A stretch of 7,580 nt of DNA from Actinomycetes bacterium (GCA_023437285.1 JAEZGP010000779.1:1-7580); one strand, 5' to 3'. Counted from the first letter of the stretch, positions 1-7,153 are shown. Numbers and translations are program-made. Notes: generated by a model from the sequence alone, not told the origin.

Positions 1-22
1 GTGCCGGCGGGGCCACGGCCCG

Positions 23-1456
23 TCATGGGGTGCGCACCAGCGTGCCCGCCGCCGGACCGGTCGCCGCCGGCCGTGCGGTGGGCTGACCTGCCGGCGCGGC
101 CCCGGCCGTGGGGAGGTCGGGTAGGAACGTCACGAGTACCGCCCCCGCCATGAGTACGGCCGCCCCGACCATCTGGGCCACCCGCATGCCGTCGGTGAAC
201 TCCTGCCCGTCGGCGAAGCCGCCCGCCGCCGAGAAGACGGCGCCGAGCACCGCGATGCCCAGGACGGTGCCGAGCTGGCGCAGCGTGTTCGACGTGCCCG
301 ACGCGACGCCCTCGAAGCCGCGCGGCGCGAAGCCGAGCGTGACCCGCGCGATCGGCGCGAAGAACAGGCCCATGCCGAGCCCGGCGAGCACGAATGGCGC
401 GACGAGGTGCCCGTACGGCACGTCCGGGCGGGAGATCAGGCCGAGCGCCCCGATCCCGGCGGCCTGCGACGCCAGGGACAGCGACAGCACCCACCGCGCG
501 CCGATGCGGTCGGCGATGATGCCCGACAGCGGCGCGACCAGCGCCGGCACGGCGGTCCAGGGCAGGGTGCGTACGCCCGCCTCCAGCGGTGAGTAGCCCT
601 GCACCGTCTGCAGGAACTGCGCGCCGATGAACACGGCCCCGAACATGCCGAACGCCATGACGAAGGCGACCCCGTTGGCGATCGTGAACCCCCGGCTGGC
701 GAACAGCCACAGCGGCATCATCGGGTACGCGGTTCTGGCCTGCCAGCCCAGGAACGCCGCCAGCAGCAGGCCGCCGCCGATGAGCGCGCCGAGCACCGGC
801 CCGCTGGTCCACCCATGCTCCCCGCCGCGTACCAGGCCGAAGACCAGGCCGAACAGCGCCACGGTGGCCAGGACCACGCCCAGCGGGTCGAGCCGCCCGG
901 TGCCGCCGCGGCCCTCCCGCAGCAGGGCGGTGAGGGGCAGCAGCACCAACCCGACCGGTACGTTGATCCAGAAGATCCACTGCCAGGAGCCCTGGTTGAC
1001 GACGGCGCCGCCGATGACCGGGCCGAGCCCGATGCCCAGCCCGGACATGGCGCCCCAGACGCCGAGGGCCGCGCCGCGCCGGTGCGCCGGCACGGCGTCG
1101 GCGAGGATGGTCAGGGTCAGCGGTGCGATCATCGCGCCGCCCAGGCCCTGCACGGCGCGGGCCGCGATCAGGGTCTCGATGTCGCCGGCCAGGGCGGCCG
1201 CGGCCGAGGCGAGGGTGAACACGGCCAGCCCGATGGCGAGGACCCGCCGCCGGCCGAACCGGTCGCCCAGCGCCGCGGCGGTCAGCAGGAACACCGCGAA
1301 CGCCAGCGTGTACGCGTTGACCGTCCACTCCAGACCCGCCAACCCGGTGTCGAGTTCGAGGCGGATCACCGGCAGCGCGTTGGTGACGACGAGGTTGTCC
1401 ATGGTGACCATGAAGACGGCCACGCCGGTCACCAGGAAGGTCCAGAGGCGGCTCAT
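23..1456 (-). CDS. MFS multidrug efflux transporter, DHA2 (EmrB/QacA) type
   Basis: Predicted 477-residue inner-membrane proton-driven drug exporter. Visible family marks: a motif D1-like stretch MDNLVVTNALP (residues 19-29), motif A GDRFGRRR (64-71), the motif B arginine in RAVQGLGGA (100-108), and the antiporter motif C around GIGLGPVIGG (141-150), which is typical of exporters. Hydrophobic segments run along the whole protein to about residue 447, fitting the 14-helix DHA2 group; an Ala/Pro-rich tail follows. An upstream in-frame start would add 16 residues, but the ATG at 1456 is preferred: it has AGGAG at 1462-1466 with 5-nt spacing, and the longer version would read through the operator. 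The tetR gene lies 77 bp upstream on the same strand, and a copy of its operator sits 16 nt before this start, so repression by that regulator and induction by a pump substrate is inferred. The substrate cannot be read from the sequence. Confidence 0.93.
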   Translation of the reverse strand: MSRLWTFLVTGVAVFMVTMDNLVVTNALPVIRLELDTGLAGLEWTVNAYTLAFAVFLLTAAALGDRFGRRRVLAIGLAVFTLASAAAALAGDIETLIAARAVQGLGGAMIAPLTLTILADAVPAHRRGAALGVWGAMSGLGIGLGPVIGGAVVNQGSWQWIFWINVPVGLVLLPLTALLREGRGGTGRLDPLGVVLATVALFGLVFGLVRGGEHGWTSGPVLGALIGGGLLLAAFLGWQARTAYPMMPLWLFASRGFTIANGVAFVMAFGMFGAVFIGAQFLQTVQGYSPLEAGVRTLPWTAVPALVAPLSGIIADRIGARWVLSLSLASQAAGIGALGLISRPDVPYGHLVAPFVLAGLGMGLFFAPIARVTLGFAPRGFEGVASGTSNTLRQLGTVLGIAVLGAVFSAAGGFADGQEFTDGMRVAQMVGAAVLMAGAVLVTFLPDLPTAGAAPAGQPTARPAATGPAAGTLVRTP

Positions 1457-1472
1457 GACTGCTCCTGAAGGG

Positions 1473-1492
1473 ATTAGTGATTGGCCACTAAC
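1473..1492. promoter_or_regulatory. Probable TetR operator before the MFS gene
   Basis: ATTAGTGATTGGCCACTAAC has inverted arms TTAGTG/CACTAA. It matches the operator in the tetR promoter (2086-2105, read on the minus strand) at 18 of 20 bases. It ends 16 nt upstream of the MFS start codon and overlaps neither gene. I could not find a convincing -35/-10 pair here, so it may act as a roadblock to transcription from tetR or cover a promoter I cannot recognise. Confidence 0.7.
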
Positions 1493-1533
1493 TTCGGCGG
1501 GCACACGTCGGCGGGCGCCCGGGACATCGGAGA

Positions 1534-2076
1534 TCAGGGTTTAGCGGGTTCGACGAGCCCGAGGAGGGCCTCGCCCAGTTGCTCGGTGATGCGCGGCAGC
1601 TCCAGCGCGGCGAAGACGTTGATCATCATGCCGCTGGCCATGAACTGCGTGATCCGCTTCTCGTCGGCGCCGGACAGGCGCGCGATCTGCTGCCACAGGC
1701 CGGCCATCCGGCGGCGGGTCAACGCGCGTACCTCGTCGTCGTGGCACGCGGCCGACCACATCTGCAACTGCATCTGCAGGGTGGGCCGGTCGTCGAGCAG
1801 GCCGCTGTAGGACAGGCCCATGGCGGCGAGGGCGTCCTCACCGGTCAGGCCCTCGGCCGCGGCCTCGAACCGCAGCTCCAGCCGGTCGAAGCAGTAGTCG
1901 ATCGAGGCGAGGAAGATCGCCTTCTTCGAGGGGAAGAGCCGGAACAGGTACGGCTGGGAGACGCCGACGCGGCGCGCGATGGCCTCGGTGGTGGCCGCCG
2001 CGTAGCCCAACTGTCCGAACTCGACACGCGCCGCGCGCAGCACAGCCTCGCGACGTTCCTCGGCGCTCATCCTCAC
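1534..2076 (-). CDS. TetR/AcrR-family transcriptional repressor
   Basis: About 180 residues, the usual TetR-family size. The N-terminal three-helix DNA-binding domain is clear: EERREAVLRAARVEFGQLGY (residues 6-25), then the helix-turn-helix TTEAIARRVGVSQPYLFRLF (29-48) followed by PSKKAIFLA. The remainder (about 60-180) is the variable ligand-binding and dimer domain, here with an F/W/M-rich stretch (QMQLQMWSAA). Start choice is uncertain. A TTG at 2097 lies inside the operator and is unlikely. The GTG at 2076 coincides with the predicted transcription start of the TTGACT/TAACTT promoter, so a leaderless mRNA is likely; ATG at 2070 is the alternative. No Shine-Dalgarno sequence is seen. Its stop is 77 bp before the MFS gene on the same strand. 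Shared operators at both genes indicate autorepression plus control of the pump (inference from family behaviour). Confidence 0.93.
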   Translation of the reverse strand: MRMSAEERREAVLRAARVEFGQLGYAAATTEAIARRVGVSQPYLFRLFPSKKAIFLASIDYCFDRLELRFEAAAEGLTGEDALAAMGLSYSGLLDDRPTLQMQLQMWSAACHDDEVRALTRRRMAGLWQQIARLSGADEKRITQFMASGMMINVFAALELPRITEQLGEALLGLVEPAKP

Positions 2077-2083
2077 GCGAGTA

Positions 2084-2112
2084 AAGTTAGTGGCCAATAA
2101 CTAACGAGTCAA
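2084..2112 (-). promoter_or_regulatory. tetR promoter
   Basis: On the minus strand, TTGACT (2107-2112) is separated by exactly 17 bp from TAACTT (2084-2089), a good match to the housekeeping sigma-70 consensus. The expected transcription start, 7 nt beyond the -10, falls on the G of the GTG at 2076. The TetR operator fills the spacer and overlaps the -10, a classic repression layout. Confidence 0.65.
2086..2105. promoter_or_regulatory. TetR operator in the tetR promoter
   Basis: GTTAGTGGCCAATAACTAAC has perfect 6-bp arms (GTTAGT/ACTAAC) around an 8-bp centre. It lies between and over the -35 and -10 boxes of the tetR promoter, and a second copy precedes the MFS gene. The 20-bp size and arm layout fit a TetR dimer site. 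Confidence 0.75.
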
Positions 2113-2140
2113 GCGGCGATAACGCGGCCGGGCGACGTCA

Positions 2141-2755
2141 GCGCCACTTCTGTGCACATAAGGCGGGGTCGGGCCCTCCGGTGCCACCCTATGTGCGCAT
2201 ATGGCGAGGTCGGAGCGCTCCAGGGCCGCCTTATGTGCACATAGGGCGGAGCCGGGGCGCTCCAGCCCCGCCTTTTGTGCACAAATGGCGAGGTCGGGCG
2301 CTCCCGTGCCACCCTATGTGCACATATGGCGAGGTCCGGGCGCTCCAGCGCCGCCTTTTGTGCGCAAATGGCGAGGTCAGGGCGCTTCAACGCTGCCTTT
2401 TGTGCACATAGGGCGGGGGAGGGGTGCTCCAGCGCTGCCTTTTGTGTGCAAATGGCGAGGTCAGGGCGCTCCAGCGCCGCCTTTTGCGCGCAAATGGCGG
2501 GGTCAGGGCGCTCCGGCGCCGCCTTATGTGCACATATGGCGGAGATCGAGACGCACCACGTCGCCATATGCGCATATATGGCGGAGGTCGGGGACGCACC
2601 ACCTCGCCATATGCGCACATAAGGCGGAGGTTGGGTGCCTCCGCACCGCCCTATGTGTACATATGGCGGGGGATAGGACTCCCCACCTTGGCATTTGTGC
2701 ACATAGGGCGAGGCGGCCGCCCGGCCTAGCCGCCACATGTGCACATCAAGGCCGA
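2141..2755. repeat. Array of 15 palindromic repeats with about 42-bp period
   Basis: Fifteen degenerate units follow one another without interruption. Each is centred on GTGCAC or a variant (GTGCGC, GTGTGC, GCGCGC, GTGTAC, GCGCAC) and flanked by A/T steps and then GCC...GGC, giving palindromes such as GCC(A/T)TATGTGCACATATGGC. Core centres are at about 2154, 2195, 2237, 2279, 2320, 2362, 2404, 2446, 2488, 2530, 2572, 2615, 2657, 2699 and 2741: spacings 41-43, mean 41.9. Many spacers carry a second GC-rich inverted repeat (GGCGCTCCAGCGCC, for example 2339-2352). The unit length is divisible by three and lacks stop codons, so long ORFs with 14-residue repeats appear in several frames on both strands; I regard these as by-products. 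I do not recognise this repeat as a named element. Possible roles are a phased protein-binding array, an RNA or DNA hairpin array, or a selfish repeat. Confidence 0.93.
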
Positions 2756-2890
2756 GTCGGCCGTGGGTGGGCGTGTGGCGGCGCTCGGCGTCCGGTGGGG
2801 TATCTGGCGTAGGCCGTCGTGTCGCTGCGACCGGGCCGACCGGCCGGTTCCTCGTCGGCCCACCGGCGAGCGGTGTTTTCGTTTATTCAG
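2756..2890. other. GC-rich spacer with no recognisable content
   Basis: Between the palindrome array and the candidate promoter at 2891 I see no credible gene, RNA or repeat. An open frame crossing this stretch starts inside the array and has no family resemblance or upstream ribosome binding site. Confidence 0.5.
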
Positions 2891-2919
2891 TTGTCGGCGC
2901 TAATGGGGCTGCCTATCTT
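2891..2919 (+). promoter_or_regulatory. Candidate promoter in the spacer before the tRNA genes
   Basis: TTGTCG (2891-2896) and TATCTT (2914-2919) are 17 bp apart, in a locally A/T-richer patch, and match the actinobacterial housekeeping pattern reasonably. Transcription would begin near 2926. It could serve the small ORF at 2959 or, by read-through, the tRNA genes. Confidence 0.4.
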
Positions 2920-2958
2920 TATTGGCACGTGAGTTGTCCGAGCGGTTGGAGACTGAAG

Positions 2959-3042
2959 ATGGCAGGGCGGTGTCTCGTCGGAGCGCGGCGGATCGCGTTT
3001 CTCGGCGGAGGTTTCCTGTTTCGGGACAGGTGGCGAGGTTAG
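2959..3042 (+). CDS. Possible 27-residue small ORF
   Basis: An ATG with GGAG at 2948-2951 (7-nt spacing) opens a 27-codon frame, MAGRCLVGARRIAFLGGGFLFR followed by DRWRG, ending in TAG. It sits between a candidate promoter (2891-2919) and a good intrinsic terminator (3062-3094). The peptide is basic with a short hydrophobic middle; I recognise no family. The placement is the only support: the same transcript could be a non-coding RNA of roughly 170 nt. Confidence 0.22.
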   Translation: MAGRCLVGARRIAFLGGGFLFRDRWRG

Positions 3043-3061
3043 CTTTCACGTGACCGCGACC

Positions 3062-3094
3062 GCCGCCCCGGATTTCTCCGACGGGCGGCTTTTT
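3062..3094 (+). terminator. Intrinsic terminator upstream of tRNA-Gly
   Basis: GCCGCCC (3062-3068) pairs perfectly with GGGCGGC (3083-3089), leaving a 14-nt loop and followed at once by TTTTT. No annotated gene on the plus strand precedes it, which implies a transcript starting somewhere between the array and here. Confidence 0.7.
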
Positions 3095-3118
3095 GTTGAC
3101 AACTCCATAGTGTCCCGT

Positions 3119-3192
3119 GCGGACGTGGCGCAGTTCGGTAGCGCATCACCTTGCCAAGGTGAGGGTCGCGGGTTCGAATCCCGCCGTCCGCT
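3119..3192 (+). tRNA. tRNA-Gly (GCC)
   Basis: A complete 74-nt cloverleaf: acceptor GCGGACG/CGTCCGC, D stem GCGC/GCGC, anticodon stem TCACC/GGTGA around loop TTGCCAA (anticodon GCC), a 5-nt variable loop, T stem GCGGG/CCCGC with TTCGAAT loop, discriminator T. No CCA is encoded (CTC follows). It reads GGC/GGT glycine codons, the main glycine codons of a high-GC genome. It is the first of three clustered tRNAs; Gly(GCC) near Cys(GCA) is a common actinobacterial arrangement. Confidence 0.97.
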
Positions 3193-3249
3193 CTGATATT
3201 CGTCAGCATGCCCGCCCCGGATTCATCGGCCGGAGCCGGCGCTGACCGC

Positions 3250-3288
3250 GCGGCCCGGCGGGTTGAGTGCAGGTCCCCGCCGGGCCGC
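3250..3288 (+). terminator. Strong hairpin after tRNA-Gly, probable terminator
   Basis: GCGGCCCGGCGGG (3250-3262) and CCCGCCGGGCCGC (3276-3288) form a perfect 13-bp stem with a 13-nt loop, followed by a pyrimidine-rich run (CCTTCTCTCCC) rather than a U tract. Such tail-less GC hairpins are common terminators in actinomycetes. It would separate tRNA-Gly from the other two tRNAs into different transcripts. Confidence 0.6.
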
Positions 3289-3383
3289 CCTTCTCTCCCG
3301 CGTGTCCGAATGGGACGCCGACGCCGGCCGCAGGTGCTGGTCAGATGCGCGTGCGACGCGCGTCGGGGTCACGTGGTAAACCC

Positions 3384-3456
3384 GCCCGGGTAGCCCAATG
3401 GAAGAGGCCGCCGACTTAGAATCGGTGCGTTGCAGGTTCGAATCCTGCTCCGGGTA
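3384..3456 (+). tRNA. tRNA-Leu-like (anticodon UAG) with short variable loop
   Basis: A 73-nt cloverleaf: acceptor GCCCGGG/TCCGGGT (G-T at pairs 1-72 and 7-66), three-pair D stem GCC/GGC, anticodon stem GCCGA/TCGGT around loop CTTAGAA (anticodon TAG at 3417-3419, reading CUA leucine codons), T stem GCAGG/CCTGC with loop TTCGAAT, discriminator A. The D loop ends in GGAAGA, similar to the GGCAGA of normal leucine tRNAs, and A73 is also a leucine trait. The oddity is the variable loop: only 5 nt (GCGTT, 3427-3431) instead of the long arm of bacterial tRNA-Leu, with a G1-U72 pair. It may be an extra, non-canonical leucine tRNA or one with changed identity. It lies 11 nt before tRNA-Cys, so the two are probably co-transcribed. 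Confidence 0.85.
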
Positions 3457-3467
3457 CGCGCATTCAC

Positions 3468-3539
3468 GACCGAATGCCCGAGTGGTCAAGGGAACCGTCT
3501 GCAAAACGGTTGGTGCCGGTTCGATTCCGGCTTCGGTCT
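3468..3539 (+). tRNA. tRNA-Cys (GCA)
   Basis: A complete 72-nt cloverleaf: perfect acceptor GACCGAA/TTCGGTC, D stem CCC/GGG, anticodon stem ACCGT/ACGGT around loop CTGCAAA (anticodon GCA at 3501-3503), a 4-nt variable loop, T stem GCCGG/CCGGC with loop TTCGATT. The discriminator is T (U73), the main cysteine identity base. CCA is not encoded. Probably transcribed with the UAG tRNA immediately upstream. Confidence 0.96.
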
Positions 3540-3642
3540 CTTCCGCGATATTCACCGCAACGCATTCTGGACTAGCGCGCTGGAATGGCGATTGGCCCGC
3601 CGCGCGTTGGACTCGCGCTCCGCCACCAAGCGACCGGTCGCC

Positions 3643-3670
3643 TTGACGCGGCGCCGCCCCGTCGTACACA
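3643..3670 (+). promoter_or_regulatory. Weak candidate promoter for the sigma factor gene
   Basis: TTGACG (3643-3648) and TACACA (3665-3670) are 16 bp apart, 51 nt upstream of the sigma factor start. The -10 lacks the final T, so support is modest. No other better pair was seen between tRNA-Cys and the gene. Confidence 0.3.
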
Positions 3671-3720
3671 GTCAACGACCACGACACGGGAGGGCGCTGG
3701 AGGTCAGCGAGGGTGGGCAG

Positions 3721-5295
3721 ATGCGGGCGGTGAGTATGGACGAGGCAAGCCTGGTCCAGGCCGCGCGGGCCGGCGACCGGCAGGCGCTCGACGAGCTAGC
3801 CACGCTCGCGCTGCCGTTGGTGTACAACATCGTCGGACGGGCGCTGAGCGGCCATCCCGACGTCGACGACATCGTGCAGGACACCATGGTCCGCGTCCTG
3901 CGCAACCTGTCGAGCCTGCGCTCGCCGCGCGACTTCCGGACCTGGCTCGCCACCATCGCGATCAACCAGGTGGGCACCTACCTGCACCGCGGCGAGGTCA
4001 CGGCGGACCGTACCGCCGAGCTCGACGAGGCGACCGGCCTGCCGGACGCTGGCGCGGACTTCGAGGACCTGACGATCCTGCGGCTGGGCCTGTCCGGCCA
4101 GCGTCGCCAGGCGGTGCTGGCGAGCCGTTGGCTGGACGCCGACGACCGGGCGCTGCTGTCGCTGTGGTGGCTGGAGACCGCCGGCCAGTTGACGCGGGCC
4201 CAGTTGTCGGCGGCGCTCGGCGTGTCCGTCGGCCACGCCGGCGTGCGGGTGCAGCGGATGCTGGAGCAACTCGAGCTGAGCCGGACGATCGTCGCGGCGC
4301 TGGCCGCGCAGCCGGGCTGCCGGGGACTCGGTACGGCGGCCGCCGGCTGGGACGGCCGGCCGAGCCCGTTGTGGCGCAAGCGGTTGGCGCGGCACGTGCG
4401 GGATTGCCCGATCTGTGGCCGCGCCGCCGACGGCCTGGTGCCGACGCCGCGGCTACTGATGGGCCTGGCGTTGGTGCCCGTGCCGCTCGCGCTGACCGCC
4501 GGCCTGTTCGCCAAGGCCGCGGCGGTGCCCGCGGCGGTCCTGACCGCCTCGGCGGCCGGGGCGGGTACGGCCGGCGCTAAGAGCGGCCTCGTGAGCCACT
4601 TGGCCCAGGTGGTGAGCGCTCATCCGGTGACGACCGCCGTCGCCGGCGGGATACTCGCGGCCGGATCGGCGGCGTTCCTGCTCCGTCCGATGGAGACGCC
4701 GACCCCGCCCGCCGAACCGGTACCCGTGGTCGCCGCACCCACGACGGCGGCGCCGACGCTCGTGCGTACCTCGACGGCCGCGGCGACCTCGCGGCCACCG
4801 CGCCGGACCACCGCGGCGCCGACGTCGGCACGGCGCAGTCCGACGGGGTCACCCATCCTCGCGGTCGAACGTGGCCGGGTGTCGCTGGAGTCGGCCGACC
4901 GGAGCGGGCAGTACGTCACGCTGGTCGAGGACCTGGGCACGCTCGTGAACGTCGGCGGGGACGCGGCGGCCCGGCAGCGGGCCACGTTCGAGGTCGTCGC
5001 GGGCCTGGCCGACGCCCGCTGCCTGTCCCTTCGCCTGCCGGACGGCCGGTACCTGCGGCATGTGTCGTGGCGGCTGCGGCCCGCCAGCGACGACGGGACC
5101 GTGCTCTTCCGGGAGGACTCCACGTTCTGCCCGCGGGCCGGCTCCGGCTCGGGTTCGGTGGTCTTCGAATCCTTCAACTACCCGGGCCGGTTCCTGCGGC
5201 ACATCGACGAGGAGTTGTGGATCGATCCGTCGGACGGCACGGGCGGCTTCCGCGCGAGCAGTTCCTTCCGCCTCCGCCGGCCGCTGTCCGGCTAG
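3721..5295 (+). CDS. ECF sigma factor fused to zinc anti-sigma-like segment, membrane helices and AbfB (CBM42) domain
   Basis: 524 residues, about three times a plain ECF sigma factor. Region 2 is at about 9-88 (DVDDIVQDTMVRVLRNL 47-63; FRTWLATIAINQVGTYL 72-88) and region 4 at about 120-185, with a helix-turn-helix near LTRAQLSAALGVSVGHAGVRV. Next come C200, H225, C229 and C232; HVRDCPIC gives the H-x3-C-x2-C pattern of zinc anti-sigma factors. Hydrophobic stretches at 245-264, 266-285 and 302-321 follow, then a Pro/Thr/Ala linker (about 324-378). An AbfB beta-trefoil (about 384-520) has DGRYLRH, NYPGRFLRH and the paired cysteines C434 and C470 (TFCPR). One or three membrane passes would put AbfB outside the cell. 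The ATG at 3721 has GAGGG at 3709-3713; the frame stays open upstream into the tRNAs but without a start signal. A signalling role for arabinoxylan is inferred from the domains and the xylanase next door. Confidence 0.9.
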   Translation: MRAVSMDEASLVQAARAGDRQALDELATLALPLVYNIVGRALSGHPDVDDIVQDTMVRVLRNLSSLRSPRDFRTWLATIAINQVGTYLHRGEVTADRTAELDEATGLPDAGADFEDLTILRLGLSGQRRQAVLASRWLDADDRALLSLWWLETAGQLTRAQLSAALGVSVGHAGVRVQRMLEQLELSRTIVAALAAQPGCRGLGTAAAGWDGRPSPLWRKRLARHVRDCPICGRAADGLVPTPRLLMGLALVPVPLALTAGLFAKAAAVPAAVLTASAAGAGTAGAKSGLVSHLAQVVSAHPVTTAVAGGILAAGSAAFLLRPMETPTPPAEPVPVVAAPTTAAPTLVRTSTAAATSRPPRRTTAAPTSARRSPTGSPILAVERGRVSLESADRSGQYVTLVEDLGTLVNVGGDAAARQRATFEVVAGLADARCLSLRLPDGRYLRHVSWRLRPASDDGTVLFREDSTFCPRAGSGSGSVVFESFNYPGRFLRHIDEELWIDPSDGTGGFRASSSFRLRRPLSG

Positions 5296-5322
5296 CGACC
5301 GCCGCCGCGGGTCCCGCATAAC

Positions 5323-5341
5323 AAGAATCCACAAGATTTTT
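5323..5341 (+). terminator. Weak terminator-like hairpin after the sigma factor gene
   Basis: AAGAATC (5323-5329) can pair with GATTTTT (5335-5341), including one G-T pair, around a CACAA loop, with the T run forming part of the stem. It starts 28 nt after the stop codon. The stem is A/T rich and the call is tentative. Confidence 0.25.
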
Positions 5342-5598
5342 GCCATGCGCTGAAGAAAAGCGCGAAGTTAAAAGTTGTTACGTCGAAGGTTTGCCGCAGG
5401 TCGTCCGAAATGCGTGCGCGGCGGGAAAGCATTTTCACTGTAGTTTCAGCAGCTCAACGCATTTTCTTAGGCCGATGTGTTGCGCGTCTCGGAAGCGTCT
5501 GGCACTCTCTGAAAACCGCGATGTTAGTGGCTTGTTTCGGCCGCGTTATGACGTCCTCAGGAATCCACCACCTTCTTGGGGCGATGTGTCGACGCGCT

Positions 5599-5614
5599 GT
5601 GTTAACGCTAACAC
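5599..5614. promoter_or_regulatory. LacI-family-type operator upstream of the xylanase gene
   Basis: GTGTTAACGCTAACAC has perfect 6-bp arms (GTGTTA/TAACAC) around ACGC, with a central CG step as in LacI/GalR-family operators of sugar regulons. It ends 27 nt before the xylanase start. A poor promoter candidate, TTGGGG (5576-5581) with TGTTAA (5600-5605) 18 bp on, would be covered by it. Repression relieved by a xylan-derived sugar is the likely mode, by analogy. Confidence 0.6.
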
Positions 5615-5623
5615 GCGAGGTGA

Positions 5624-7153
<1,530 letters not shown>

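Noticed and set aside
627..1544. Long plus-strand open frames (305 and 217 codons) opposite the MFS gene
   Set aside because: They mirror the MFS coding frame in high-GC DNA, give low-complexity Pro/Arg/Ser/Gln-rich products, and have no binding site or family marks.
2109..2744. 211-residue minus-strand and 203-residue plus-strand frames with 14-residue repeats
   Set aside because: A 42-bp repeat unit without stop codons opens several frames on both strands at once. The paired arm changes favour DNA or RNA symmetry, and no frame has a convincing start signal. Not fully excluded.
2141..2755. CRISPR array
   Set aside because: The intervening segments are similar to one another rather than unique, the units are palindromic and degenerate, and no cas gene is present.
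2930..2990. tRNA-like stretch (TCCGAGCGGTTGGAG resembling a D arm)
   Set aside because: No T arm, acceptor stem or proper anticodon stem can be built around it.
3096..3101. TTGACA as -35 box of a tRNA-Gly promoter
   Set aside because: No -10 lies at 16-18 bp; the only TANNNT-like match (TAGTGT) is 7 bp away and would place the start inside the tRNA.
3430..3720. Sigma factor frame extended upstream by 97 codons
   Set aside because: The extension reads through the UAG and Cys tRNA genes and shows no protein-like sequence; the start at 3721 has a binding site and fits the sigma domain boundary.
3585..4580. 331-codon frame overlapping the sigma factor gene
   Set aside because: An Arg/Gly/Pro/Ala-rich shadow of the sigma factor frame with no family marks.
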